Numbered from the stretch's first letter, positions 8,941 to 17,790 are shown. The stretch is 64,000 nt of DNA from JAHDHW01 sp963793295 (GCA_963793295.1 CAWBZX010000013.1:310001-374000), one strand, 5' to 3'. Made by a program: numbers and translations. Notes: generated from the sequence alone by a model not told the origin.

Positions 8941-10101
8941 TTATGAGAGCAATTTCTCCAAATAATGAAACCCAATTCCAAATTCTTTTTTAATCGCTTC
9001 AATTTTTTGCAAAGCATCTGGATTGGCTTTGGCTTTCGTTCCAACAATCATCAAGTTTTTACTAGTGTGCTCCGTTGAAATGAATTCGAAAACTTTGGTT
9101 TTGTAGCCGTTTGCTTCCATCAATAGTGCCCGAATACCATCTGTGATTAATTCTGCCTGCCGCTCTTCCAGGATACCGTGTTTTAGCACTGCGCTCATTT
9201 CTGTATGGCAATTGATCTCTTTTCGAACTTGCTTGTGACAGCATGGAGCAACTACTATGATTTCGGCTTTTGACTGAATACCTTTTGCAATCGCAATATC
9301 TGTGGCAATATCACAGGCATGCAATGCAATAAGCATGTCCAGCTTTTCGATTTTAAAATCATCGATGTCTTTTGCAATGAAATGAAGATCTTCAAAACCA
9401 AATTGGTTCGTCAAATTGTTACAAAAATCCACAAGCGGCTTTCGCAACTCAATTCCATAAATCTCAGGATTCCATTGTTTCGTATTTTTCAAATAATCAT
9501 AAAGCGCAAAAGTCAAATATCCTTTTCCACTTCCAACATCAACAATTTTAAATTTCGACGCTTTCGGTTTTGCTGGAAGCAAACTGTCTATGATTTCAAT
9601 AAATTTATTGATCTGCCGAAACTTGCGCTGGCTGTTTTTAAGTACTTCTCCTTTTTGATTAGTTATACCAAGTTCTTTTAAAAACGGGCTGTTTGAAGGA
9701 TTAATCCACTGTTTTTTTTCCCGGTTGTGTGTTTTTTCAGGGGTAGTTTGATGTGTTGCTTTTTTAGTTAAAAATTTCGCTTTTCGCTTTTTATTAAAAG
9801 CCAAAGTATAATCTGCCTCTGTTGTAAAAAGATCAGCATTTAAAAAAGTATCTCCCAGCCAAAGGCTGATGATCCCATTCGCTTCTTCCAGGCTATAGTT
9901 TTTTACTATGTCTTTAGTCGCATATCGAAGCGTAAAAGAAAGCATTGGCTGACTTCGGATTTCAATTGGCCGGACATAGACATTTTTCAACTCAGGTTCT
10001 TCTCCTGTTGGTTTACTCAACGTCAATTTTATGAAAGTATCATTCTCAACACTGCTCTGGAAATTAGTTAAAAACGATTCTATCTCTTTATTTAAATTCA
10101 T
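8941..10101 (-). CDS. Class I SAM-dependent methyltransferase (Methyltransf_32-like)
   Basis: The 386-residue protein has an N-terminal region of about 180 residues without recognised motifs. A Rossmann methyltransferase domain follows, with motif I IVDVGSGKGYLTFALYDYL. Later motifs LIALHACDIATD and VVAPCCHKQVRKEI match the Methyltransf_32 family (relatives of eukaryotic METTL25/RRNAD1). The paired cysteines of APCCHKQ are a family hallmark. The substrate, possibly RNA or protein, is unknown. It stands alone on the minus strand, convergent with rsmG and divergent from the ECF sigma gene. Confidence 0.82.
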   Translation of the reverse strand: MNLNKEIESFLTNFQSSVENDTFIKLTLSKPTGEEPELKNVYVRPIEIRSQPMLSFTLRYATKDIVKNYSLEEANGIISLWLGDTFLNADLFTTEADYTLAFNKKRKAKFLTKKATHQTTPEKTHNREKKQWINPSNSPFLKELGITNQKGEVLKNSQRKFRQINKFIEIIDSLLPAKPKASKFKIVDVGSGKGYLTFALYDYLKNTKQWNPEIYGIELRKPLVDFCNNLTNQFGFEDLHFIAKDIDDFKIEKLDMLIALHACDIATDIAIAKGIQSKAEIIVVAPCCHKQVRKEINCHTEMSAVLKHGILEERQAELITDGIRALLMEANGYKTKVFEFISTEHTSKNLMIVGTKAKANPDALQKIEAIKKEFGIGFHYLEKLLS

Positions 10102-10132
10102 TTTTCAAAAAGGCGAATTGCTGTTGTTGAAA

Positions 10133-10179
10133 GGGAACAATTGTGATTTATCCACAAATTTATCAATATATTTGTTCCC
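10133..10179 (+). promoter_or_regulatory. Inverted repeat over a TATATTTG promoter element with a DnaA-box word
   Basis: GGGAACAA (10133-10140) and TTGTTCCC (10172-10179) form an 8-bp inverted repeat. Inside it are TTG at 10141-10143 and TATATTTG at 10167-10174, 23 nt apart, a plausible Bacteroidota -33/-7 pair reading toward the sigma gene at 10340. A perfect TTATCCACA word lies at 10148-10156. The layout suggests a housekeeping promoter with an operator, but no regulator can be named. Confidence 0.45.
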
Positions 10180-10290
10180 TGCTGAAAAGACATACAACAA
10201 TATCTAAATTGTTACGGTGAAAAATCAACCCCTATTCTTTTATTTTCAATTTTTTGATCCTACCATTCTAAAATTAAAAACACCACAAAA

Positions 10291-10322
10291 TTTAAAGTAA
10301 TTTTAAAGCTTAACCGTCTTCC
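10291..10322 (+). promoter_or_regulatory. Candidate ECF-type promoter of the sigma operon
   Basis: TTTAAAGTAATT at 10291-10302 and CGTCTTCC at 10315-10322 are repeated with identical spacing at 11584-11615. CGTC is the usual -10 core of ECF promoters. Transcription would begin about 10-15 nt before the sigma ATG at 10340, so this is probably an autoregulated promoter. Confidence 0.6.
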
Positions 10323-10339
10323 AACGAAAAGGCGGAAAT

Positions 10340-10903
10340 ATGTCTGAGCCAATGGCGGAAAAACGCGAACGAACAATAACCAGTATCATCGGTGATTATA
10401 GCAGTCGACTTTTTAGGTTTATCCGAGGAAGGGTGTCTACAAATGCTGATGCGGAAGATATTGTTCAGGATGTTTGGTATCAGCTCAGCCGGGTAGTGGA
10501 TTTGGATTCGATTGAACAGATCAGTGGTTGGCTCTTTAAGGTAGCTCGAAACAGAATCACAGATAACTATCGGAAGCAGAAACCTGACCTTTTGGAAGAT
10601 TATACTTATGAAAATGATGAAGGAGATTGGAATTTAAAAGATCTTCTGATGACTGAAAGTACATCTCCAGTAGATGAAAATCTAAAAGAACTCTTTTGGG
10701 AAGAATTATTTAGCGCTTTAGATGAACTACCAGAGAAACAAAGAAATGTTTTTATTTGGAATGAATTGGAAGATCAAACTTTTCAAGAAATTGCTGATCG
10801 AACTGGAGAAAATATAAAAACACTGATTTCGAGGAAACGTTATGCTACACAACACCTGCGTGAAAGATTACAAAGTTTGTATGAAGAATTTTTGGCGTAT
10901 TAA
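10340..10903 (+). CDS. ECF RNA polymerase sigma factor, likely autoregulated
   Basis: The 187-residue protein shows sigma region 2 (YSSRLFRFIRGRVSTNADAED, then VQDVWYQL and ISGWLFKVARNRITDNYRK) and region 4 (LPEKQRNVFIWNELEDQTFQEIADRTG). It heads a short + strand module with a membrane protein, a second small membrane protein and an Hsp20 chaperone. An ECF-like promoter lies immediately upstream and matches one before the 11689 gene. I infer an envelope or heat-stress regulon. No classical anti-sigma factor is recognisable; the small membrane protein at 10935 is a candidate. Confidence 0.94.
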   Translation: MSEPMAEKRERTITSIIGDYSSRLFRFIRGRVSTNADAEDIVQDVWYQLSRVVDLDSIEQISGWLFKVARNRITDNYRKQKPDLLEDYTYENDEGDWNLKDLLMTESTSPVDENLKELFWEELFSALDELPEKQRNVFIWNELEDQTFQEIADRTGENIKTLISRKRYATQHLRERLQSLYEEFLAY

Positions 10904-10934
10904 TTAAAATCACTTTTTGAAAAAAAATTATACC

Positions 10935-11342
10935 ATGTTTGGAAATAATAAACACTCCCACCGTAGATTTCGTCCACTTAAAATTGGATTTTTTGTGTTG
11001 GTCTTTGCTGCTTTCATATTGGCATTAGGATGGATTGTCATGTTATTATGGAATGCCATCCTGCCGGAAACAATTGGTGTTAAGCCATTGACCTATTGGA
11101 AAGCCCTTGGTCTATTGATATTGGTTAAGATCCTTTTCGGAGGATTCCGCAGGCCGAGACCATGGGGAGGTTCAAGAAGAGATAAACAGCGTAAAAAATG
11201 GATGAATATGAGCGATGAAGAGCGCCAACAATTTAAGCTAAAGTGGAAGAAGCACTGTAGAAAAAGAGACAGCCTGACTAAAGAAGACAGCCGAAGTGAA
11301 GATGAAGGAGAGAGCTCGGAGGAGAGAAACGAAGAATATTAA
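10935..11342 (+). CDS. Small membrane protein of the ECF sigma operon
   Basis: The product has about 135 residues: a basic N-terminus, two hydrophobic helices (LKIGFFVLVFAAFILALGW and YWKALGLLILVKILFGGF), then a highly charged Arg/Lys- and Glu-rich cytoplasmic tail. Similar proteins accompany sigma factors in other Bacteroidota. I chose ATG 10935 (MFGNNKHSH); an in-frame TTG at 10917 would add six residues. It follows the sigma gene by 31 nt and is probably co-transcribed with it. A role as membrane partner or modulator of the sigma factor is inference. Confidence 0.75.
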   Translation: MFGNNKHSHRRFRPLKIGFFVLVFAAFILALGWIVMLLWNAILPETIGVKPLTYWKALGLLILVKILFGGFRRPRPWGGSRRDKQRKKWMNMSDEERQQFKLKWKKHCRKRDSLTKEDSRSEDEGESSEERNEEY

Positions 11343-11688
11343 GGAATTCCATATCAAAATAACAAACGCTAAACCTGGCTTTCACAATCTTTCTTTGTCC
11401 TTCTATGTATTATTACCCTAAGCCAAAATCTAGTCAATATACTTCTCCTCCGTTAGCTCTGTGTCTTCTTTACGAGCTTTGTGTGCCAATAAAACATTGA
11501 AACCCACACCCACTTTTCCTTAAACATCTCACTATCAATCTTTTAAAGTTATTCTCAAAATATTTTTTAAAAAAACTGCTTTTTTTAAAGTAATTCTCAA
11601 ACTCGCTCGTCTTCCTTAGTAAATAAGCAATTTGAAAGATTCAATCATCCTAAAATTGCCCGATTGTTTCACCATAAAATAAACCATC
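11343..11688. other. Intergenic region with tandem promoter-like repeats
   Basis: This 346-nt gap contains no credible gene. Near its end TTTTAAAGTTATTCTCAAA (11541-11559) is repeated, with one mismatch, as TTTTAAAGTAATTCTCAAA (11583-11601). The second copy belongs to the candidate ECF promoter that precedes the 11689 gene. Nothing else is recognisable. Confidence 0.6.
11584..11615 (+). promoter_or_regulatory. Candidate ECF-type promoter of the small membrane protein/Hsp20 pair
   Basis: TTTAAAGTAATT at 11584-11595 and CGTCTTCC at 11608-11615 match the element before the ECF sigma gene, with the same 24-nt offset between TTTAAAG and CGTC. The leader to the ATG at 11689 would be about 65 nt. 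The match suggests that the 10340 sigma factor drives both transcripts. Confidence 0.6.
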
Positions 11689-11988
11689 ATGAGACCATTT
11701 AAAATGTTTTTTGGCTTGTCACTAGCAATTATGTTGTTCTTCTTTGTAGCCAAATTCTTTGTCTTTGCATTCATAGCTGCGGCAATATTTAGCATTATTT
11801 ACGCAGTATTCAGAAGGATTAAAGATTTCATTACCTACGATAGAAATGGAGAATATTATATCAAAGGTTACGAGACAAATCCAAGGTTTTCTCCTTACAG
11901 AGACAACCCCGTAGAACCTCTGTTCTATGGAGATCGCCCGAACCAATATTATAACAATGACGACATCCAATTCGTCGATATTCATTAA
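11689..11988 (+). CDS. Small membrane protein of unknown function
   Basis: The 99-residue product has a long hydrophobic N-terminal region (residues 5-45, rich in Phe, Ala and Ile), likely forming one or two membrane helices. A polar, tyrosine- and asparagine-rich tail follows (YYIKGYETNPRFSPYRDNP). I do not recognise a family. It sits behind a candidate ECF promoter and 26 nt ahead of the Hsp20 gene, so it is probably part of the same stress response. Confidence 0.6.
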   Translation: MRPFKMFFGLSLAIMLFFFVAKFFVFAFIAAAIFSIIYAVFRRIKDFITYDRNGEYYIKGYETNPRFSPYRDNPVEPLFYGDRPNQYYNNDDIQFVDIH

Positions 11989-12014
11989 TTTTTTAACCTT
12001 TAAATAAATTTATC

Positions 12015-12452
12015 ATGTGTCATAACAGAGCATATTATAAAAGTTGGAAACATCATCCTGGAACGAAATTCAGAGGCCATCATGGCCATCCTGCAAAAAA
12101 ATTCTGGGCTGAGCGTTTCAAAACCGCCTTCAATTATCCACCGGTCAATGTCCAGGAATTTGACGATAAATATATCCTTTACCTTTATGCGCCAGGCTAT
12201 GAAAAAAGTGATTTTTTGATCGCTACTATAGATAGTACCTTAAAAATTTCTGTGGAAAAACAGAATAATGAGGAGCAGATGGAGTGGAGAAGGCAAGAAT
12301 ATTCCCCTAAGGATTTCACACGTCAATTCGAATTGAATGAAAAAGTGGATGTTTCAATGATTGAGGCAAAGTATAAGAACGGGGTCCTTATCGTTACGCT
12401 TCCTAAACTTGAAGGATTTGAAACTTCCAGGCAGGAGATACAGATTGCATAA
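12015..12452 (+). CDS. Hsp20/alpha-crystallin family small heat-shock protein
   Basis: The 145-residue protein carries an alpha-crystallin domain from about residue 45: PPVNVQEFDDKYILYLYAPGYEK, a core strand EYSPKDFTRQFEL, and the terminal YKNGVLIVTLPK, equivalent to the conserved A-x-x-x-N-G-V-L motif. A histidine-rich N-terminal arm (HHPGTKFRGHHGH) precedes it. It should act as an ATP-independent holdase. It is co-oriented with the small membrane gene and the ECF sigma module and is followed by a strong terminator. Confidence 0.93.
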   Translation: MCHNRAYYKSWKHHPGTKFRGHHGHPAKKFWAERFKTAFNYPPVNVQEFDDKYILYLYAPGYEKSDFLIATIDSTLKISVEKQNNEEQMEWRRQEYSPKDFTRQFELNEKVDVSMIEAKYKNGVLIVTLPKLEGFETSRQEIQIA

Positions 12453-12488
12453 TATTATAGTCATAGTGCTTAGCGTGGATTGACAATG

Positions 12489-12521
12489 ATCCGGTGGATT
12501 TTTATTCACCGGATTTTTTTA
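12489..12521 (+). terminator. Rho-independent terminator after the Hsp20 gene
   Basis: ATCCGGTG (12489-12496) and CACCGGAT (12507-12514) form a perfect 8-bp stem around a 10-nt loop, followed directly by a run of six T. Confidence 0.9.
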
Positions 12522-12645
12522 TTAACAAAAAATGGATCATTGTAAAGAAAATCCATTGGGATTGAAACCTTTTGGAATCTTCCCCTATTTTAGTTTTTCT
12601 ACGCCTTATGTCTTTCCAACACAATGCTTTTAGCTATATCAATAT

Positions 12646-12665
12646 ATTTATCAATATATTTGTTC
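12646..12665 (+). promoter_or_regulatory. TATATTTG -7 element within a repeated 20-bp sequence
   Basis: This 20-bp stretch is identical to 10158-10177 and contains TATATTTG (12655-12662), a consensus Bacteroidota -7 box. It lies 44 nt before the amidohydrolase ATG. The 12-bp word ATCAATATATTT also occurs in tandem here at 12638 and 12650. No clear TTG -33 element is seen. Confidence 0.5.
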
Positions 12666-12705
12666 ACTCTCGAAATGTACATGAACTTAAAACTAAATTG
12701 ATGTA

Positions 12706-15693
12706 ATGAAAAGACTAATACCCTTTCTTTTATTTTTTCTTAGCGGAGTGTTTTTGTTGGCACAAAAAACCTTTCCAGAGAATGGTGTGCGAGATAACCG
12801 TGATGGATTATACGCTTTCACTAATGCAACCATTTATAAAGCTTACAATGAAAAGATTGAAAATGCAACACTTCTTATCAGGGATGGAAAAATAGAAACT
12901 ATCGGTAAAAGTATCAAAATCCCTAAAGATGCTGTCGTTATCAATTGTACAGGGAAATATATATATCCCTCCTTCATTGATTTGTATACAAACTATGGAA
13001 TGCCTGAGCCAAAAGCGGCTGGTGAAAGATCCCGACAACAGCCTCAAATGCTTTCCAATAAAAAAGGCGCTTTTAGTTGGAACGAAGCTTTAAAACCTGA
13101 ATTCAATGCAGTTGATCATTTTAAAGTAGGTGAAAAAACGGCGAAAAGTTTTCGTGAAATTGGATTCGGTACCGTTCTTTCTCACCAGATGGATGGAATC
13201 TCCCGTGGAACTTCAACGCTTGTCATGCTTGGAGAAGACAGAGAACATCTCAATGTTTTAAAGGAAAAAGGTGCCCATCATTTGTCTTTCCGAAAAGGTA
13301 AATCCACTCAATCATATCCCAGTTCTTTAATGGGTTGTATTGCTTTAATTCGTCAAACTTATTTGGATGGCCAATGGTACAAAGATCAGGGTCACAGAGA
13401 AGAAATAAACAGATCGCTTGAAGCATGGAATGCGGTGCAAAGTCTACCACAAATATTTGATGTTGATGATCAAATATCGGCATTGAGAGCTGAAAAAATT
13501 GCAGATGAATTTGATCAAAAATATATTATTAAAGGGAGTGGCCGAGAATATCGAAGAATTGACGCATTGAAAAACACTGGTTCATCTTTTATTATCCCCA
13601 TAGCTTTTCCAAAAGCTTTTGATGTTGAAGATCCTTTTGATGCCTTGCAGGCGGATTTATCAGATTTGAAACATTGGGAACTAGCCCCTACCAATCCGGC
13701 AAATCTTGCTACTGCGAATATAGAATTTGCCCTTACAACTCATGGTTTAAAAGAAATCAAAACCTTTAGTTCCAACCTTCGAGCAGCCATTGAAAACGGA
13801 TTAAACGAAGAACAGGCTTTAAAAGCACTCACCTACACTCCTGCAAAACTCATAGGAGCGTATGAAAACATAGGAAGTCTGGAGCGGGGGAAATTTGCCA
13901 ATTTTATAATTACTACGGACAGTATTTTTAAAAAGGACGCAAAACTTTTGCACAACTGGGTTCGAGGAAAAGCATACATCATTGAAGGGATTGACGATAC
14001 AAATTTGCTTGGCGTTTACAATTTAACCGTTGGTTTGGAGAATTATATGTTGCACGTAAACGGAAGCAATGAAAAACCTAAAATGCTTATAAAAGTCAAT
14101 GATTCTACTGAAATTAAAGTCAAACATTCTTTTTCCAATGGAATGATTAATTTTTCGTTTAAACCAGAGAAAGATGAAAATGAGCAAATATTACTATCCG
14201 GAGTAGTTACAGAAACAGGATGGTCAGGAAAAGGAACGGTGGGCAATGGAGATTGGGTATCCTGGAAGGCAAGCTATACCCGGGGTATTCCGGATCGTGA
14301 CGAAAAGAAGGATAAAGATAAAAAAGAAGAAGCTTCTGAAAAAGGCACTGTTATTTATCCATTCATCGCTTATGGTTGGGAAAACAAACCCACTCCAGGA
14401 ATTTACCTGATCAAAAATGCAACGGTTTGGACTAATGAAAAAAATGGAATTATGGATCAAACAGATGTACTGATCCGTAACGGTAAAGTTGAAAAAGTCG
14501 GGAAAAACATTCAAGACAGAAGCGCTAAGGTAATTGAAGCCAGAGGAAAACATCTTACTTGCGGGGTTATCGACGAACATTCTCATATCGCCATTTCCCG
14601 TGGTGGAAATGAAGGAACACAAGCAAGTTCCGCAGAAGTTCGAATCGGTGATATTTTGGATTCAGAAGACATCAACATATACCGTCAACTTTCTGGAGGA
14701 GTTACAACTTCTCAAATTCTCCACGGTTCTGCCAATCCAATTGGAGGGCAGTCTGCTCTTATAAAATTACGCTGGGGTTTGACTCCTGAAGAAATGAAAT
14801 TTGAAAATGCTGCTCCTTTTATAAAATTTGCTTTAGGTGAAAATGTAAAACAATCCAACTGGGGCGATAATAATAGAACCCGTTTCCCCCAAACCAGAAT
14901 GGGCGTCGAACAGGTTTACGAAGATTATTTCATCCAAGCCAGAGAATATGGAAAATTGAAAACTTCAGGTAAACCCTATCGCAAAGATCTTGAGTTGGAA
15001 GCATTACTTGAAGTGCTGGAAAGCAAGCGTTTCATTACTTGTCATTCTTACCAACAAGGAGAAATCAATATGTTGATGAAGATCGCAGAACGCCATGGGT
15101 TTAGAGTGAATACTTTTACGCATATTTTAGAAGGTTACAAAGTCGCTGATAAGATGACTGCTCATGGGGTTGCCGGCTCCTCTTTTTCAGATTGGTGGGC
15201 TTACAAATACGAAGTGATTGATGCCATTCCTTATAATGGTGCAATTATGCACGAACAGGGTGTTCTTACGGGTTTTAATTCGGATGATGCTGAGATGGCA
15301 AGGCGCCTCAATCAGGAAGCTGCCAAGGCAGTCATGTATGGTAATGTTTCAGAGGAAGAGGCTTGGAAATTCGTAACGCTCAATCCCGCCAAAATGCTCC
15401 ATATTGATGATCGCGTCGGAAGTATTAAAGAAGGAAAAGATGCTGATTTAGTTATCTGGTCTGAAAACCCTTTATCAATATACGCAAAAGCAGAAATGAC
15501 TTTTATTGATGGAACCAAGTATTTTGACCGGGCCGAAGACCTAAAAACCAGAGAATATATTCAAAAAGAACGAGCCCGAATCATCCAAAAAATGTTAACT
15601 GAAAAAGCAGGTGGAAAAGAAACGCAACCTGTTAAAAAACGCAAAAAACACCTTTACCACTGTGATGATGTTTTTGATGAAATGAGAGGCTAA
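12706..15693 (+). CDS. Exported two-domain amidohydrolase-fold protein
   Basis: The 995-residue protein starts with a signal peptide (MKRLIPFLLFFLSGVFLLAQ) and holds two amidohydrolase-like domains. In the first (about 30-430) the expected metal motif HxH is replaced in PSFIDLYTNYG, so it is probably inactive. The second (about 565-960) keeps GVIDEHSHI, the later histidines of ITCHSYQ and NTFTHILEG, and the aspartate of NSDD, and should bind metal. The C-terminus shows LNPAKMLHIDDRVGSIKEGKDADLV, typical of imidazolonepropionase-like enzymes. The substrate is unknown. It is followed by a second, degenerate paralogue 30 nt downstream. Confidence 0.88.
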   Translation: MKRLIPFLLFFLSGVFLLAQKTFPENGVRDNRDGLYAFTNATIYKAYNEKIENATLLIRDGKIETIGKSIKIPKDAVVINCTGKYIYPSFIDLYTNYGMPEPKAAGERSRQQPQMLSNKKGAFSWNEALKPEFNAVDHFKVGEKTAKSFREIGFGTVLSHQMDGISRGTSTLVMLGEDREHLNVLKEKGAHHLSFRKGKSTQSYPSSLMGCIALIRQTYLDGQWYKDQGHREEINRSLEAWNAVQSLPQIFDVDDQISALRAEKIADEFDQKYIIKGSGREYRRIDALKNTGSSFIIPIAFPKAFDVEDPFDALQADLSDLKHWELAPTNPANLATANIEFALTTHGLKEIKTFSSNLRAAIENGLNEEQALKALTYTPAKLIGAYENIGSLERGKFANFIITTDSIFKKDAKLLHNWVRGKAYIIEGIDDTNLLGVYNLTVGLENYMLHVNGSNEKPKMLIKVNDSTEIKVKHSFSNGMINFSFKPEKDENEQILLSGVVTETGWSGKGTVGNGDWVSWKASYTRGIPDRDEKKDKDKKEEASEKGTVIYPFIAYGWENKPTPGIYLIKNATVWTNEKNGIMDQTDVLIRNGKVEKVGKNIQDRSAKVIEARGKHLTCGVIDEHSHIAISRGGNEGTQASSAEVRIGDILDSEDINIYRQLSGGVTTSQILHGSANPIGGQSALIKLRWGLTPEEMKFENAAPFIKFALGENVKQSNWGDNNRTRFPQTRMGVEQVYEDYFIQAREYGKLKTSGKPYRKDLELEALLEVLESKRFITCHSYQQGEINMLMKIAERHGFRVNTFTHILEGYKVADKMTAHGVAGSSFSDWWAYKYEVIDAIPYNGAIMHEQGVLTGFNSDDAEMARRLNQEAAKAVMYGNVSEEEAWKFVTLNPAKMLHIDDRVGSIKEGKDADLVIWSENPLSIYAKAEMTFIDGTKYFDRAEDLKTREYIQKERARIIQKMLTEKAGGKETQPVKKRKKHLYHCDDVFDEMRG

Positions 15694-15723
15694 TCCGAAT
15701 ATCGAACTAACAAAAATTTCAAA

Positions 15724-17028
15724 ATGACATTATATAGAAAAATTCAATTCTTTTCCTTGCTGTTTATCTGGAGTGTTTCTGCTTTTGCTCAACAAACACC
15801 AGCGCCTCCACAGAGTCAGCCAATCATAATAACTGGTGCAATTGCTCATCTGGGAAATGGCCAAATTATAGAAACCTGCGCTATCGCTTTTGAAGATGGA
15901 AAACTAACCCTTGTTGCAGATGCTCGCCTGATTAGAATCGACGGGAGTAAAAATTACAAGATTATCGATGCGACTGGAAAACATGTTTATCCTGGGTTTA
16001 TTGCTCCGAACACAACTTTGGGATTAGTTGAAATCGGTGCTGTAAGAGCAACAACAGATTATTCGGAAGTTGGGCAAATGAATCCAAATATTCGATCTAT
16101 TATTGCTTACAATACCGACTCAAAAGTAGCACCCACTGTGCGCTCGAATGGTGTTTTACTGGCTCAGATAACGCCTCAGCGTGGTAGAATTCCCGGAAGT
16201 TCAAGTATCGTTGAGCTGGATGCCTGGAACTGGGAAGACGCATCGTATCGTGAAGATGTTGGCATTCACCTGAATTGGCCATCGATGTTCAGTTATTCCA
16301 GGGGAAGCAATGCCGAAGTAATCAATAAAAATAAAAAATATGTTAAGCAAGTAAAGGACCTGGAAACCTTTTTCGAGGAAGCTAAAGCTTATACTAATAT
16401 TAGCGATCCGGCAAAAACGAACCTCAAATTTGAAGCAATGCGAGGTCTCTTTGATAAAAGTAAAAAGCTGTTTGTCCATACAAATTCTGCAAAAACCATT
16501 ATGGAATCAACGCTTTTTGCCAAAAAACATAGCATTGATCTCGTGATTGTTGGAGGAAGAGATTCCTGGAGGATTACAGAATTTTTAAAAGAAAATAATG
16601 TCCCGATTATAATCAAATCAACGCAACGTTTACCGGGACGTGAAGATGAAGATATTGATCAACCTTTTAAAACACCAGCACTATTGCACGAGGCTGGTAT
16701 TTTATTTTGTTTAAGTCATTCTGGTTTTGATACCCAACGCAATTTGCCATTTCAGGCAGGTCAGGCCATTGGTTTTGGTTTGGATTATGAAGAAGCGATA
16801 AAATCGCTTACCCTTAATACAGCAAAAATTTTAGGAATCGATCAAACTGTTGGCTCTTTGGAAGAAGGAAAAGATGCAACCCTTTTTATTTCAGAAGGAG
16901 ATGTTTTGGATATGCGTACCAGTAAAGTCGTTCAGGCTTTTATCCGAGGAAAGGAAATCAATTTGGACAATAAACAAAAAGCGCTTTATCGGAAATACAA
17001 AGAAAAGTATGAATCTCAAGGCAAGTGA
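15724..17028 (+). CDS. Exported amidohydrolase-like protein lacking the HxH metal motif
   Basis: The 434-residue product has a signal peptide (LLFIWSVSAFA before QQTP). An amidohydrolase fold follows, with the C-terminal signature LTLNTAKILGIDQTVGSLEEGKDATLF. At the position of the metal motif it reads VYPGFIAPNTTLGL, without histidines. It resembles the first domain of the 12706 protein and may be a non-catalytic partner of it. The two genes are 30 nt apart and share a terminator at 17047, so they are probably one operon. Confidence 0.85.
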   Translation: MTLYRKIQFFSLLFIWSVSAFAQQTPAPPQSQPIIITGAIAHLGNGQIIETCAIAFEDGKLTLVADARLIRIDGSKNYKIIDATGKHVYPGFIAPNTTLGLVEIGAVRATTDYSEVGQMNPNIRSIIAYNTDSKVAPTVRSNGVLLAQITPQRGRIPGSSSIVELDAWNWEDASYREDVGIHLNWPSMFSYSRGSNAEVINKNKKYVKQVKDLETFFEEAKAYTNISDPAKTNLKFEAMRGLFDKSKKLFVHTNSAKTIMESTLFAKKHSIDLVIVGGRDSWRITEFLKENNVPIIIKSTQRLPGREDEDIDQPFKTPALLHEAGILFCLSHSGFDTQRNLPFQAGQAIGFGLDYEEAIKSLTLNTAKILGIDQTVGSLEEGKDATLFISEGDVLDMRTSKVVQAFIRGKEINLDNKQKALYRKYKEKYESQGK

Positions 17029-17046
17029 TTCTTTAATCATTGATGC

Positions 17047-17086
17047 AAAAAGCGCAGAATCATTAATGTGATTCTGCGCTTTTTTA
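17047..17086 (+). terminator. Rho-independent terminator after the amidohydrolase pair
   Basis: AGCGCAGAATCA (17051-17062) pairs with TGATTCTGCGCT (17069-17080) around a 6-nt loop. An A run precedes it and a T run follows, so it could also work on the other strand. Confidence 0.92.
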
Positions 17087-17175
17087 TTATACATAATTTC
17101 ATGTCGTTAACAAATAATTAGCACCATCCTATCGTTTTTTGTATTAAATTGTAGAACAAGAAATACATTGAGAAA

Positions 17176-17790
17176 ATGAAAAAAGAGTTCATCTGCATAT
17201 TGTCTGTTTCCCTAATTTTAGTTTCTTCTGTTTTTGCACAATCCAATGAACGAGAGGAGAAGCTTGAAGTTAATGGTCAAATAGTTTCTGCTTTGATTAC
17301 TGAAACGGATACTTTTATCATTGCTTATCTTGATCCCGTCTCCATTTCAAGTCCACGTACATTCAAAAACAATGAAGAATACAGGCGATATTTATTATAT
17401 CGCAGATACGCAAATATCGTTTATCCTTATGCGAAAGACGCTATTCGAATTTTTCGCGAAACGGAGCACGTGACACAGACTATGTCAAAACGGAAAAGAA
17501 AAAAACATATAAAACGGCTCCAGAAAGAACTGAAAGAAGAATTTAAGGACCCAATGAAAAATCTGACAAGGACTCAAGGGAAGATTCTGATTAAAATGAT
17601 CGAAAAAGAATTGGATACACCTTTCTATAACCTTTTAAAAGATTTGCGGGGAGGATTTACAGCAACCTATTACAATGAATTTGGTAAATTTTATGGCTAT
17701 CATCTCAAAGAAGGTTATATCCCTGGAGAAGATCCGATTTTAGATGCTGTGTTAAACGATTTTAATATTTCATATCGCCTCAAACAATAA
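17176..17790 (+). CDS. DUF4294 family exported protein
   Basis: The 204-residue protein has a signal peptide ending near VSSVFAQ. The mature part matches the DUF4294 family of Bacteroidota: a short N-terminal beta-rich region, YRRYLLYRRYANIVYPYAKDA, a basic helix (SKRKRKKHIKRLQKEL), then RTQGKILIKMIEKELDTPFYNLLKDLRGG. The function is unknown. It stands between the amidohydrolase terminator and mvaD with its own spacing on both sides. Confidence 0.85.
   Translation: MKKEFICILSVSLILVSSVFAQSNEREEKLEVNGQIVSALITETDTFIIAYLDPVSISSPRTFKNNEEYRRYLLYRRYANIVYPYAKDAIRIFRETEHVTQTMSKRKRKKHIKRLQKELKEEFKDPMKNLTRTQGKILIKMIEKELDTPFYNLLKDLRGGFTATYYNEFGKFYGYHLKEGYIPGEDPILDAVLNDFNISYRLKQ

Noticed and set aside
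10148..10156. TTATCCACA as evidence for an origin at 10 kb
   Set aside because: It is a single DnaA-box word within a promoter region with no cluster or parS nearby. Similar words occur by chance in AT-rich DNA, including inside a coding sequence at 49872.
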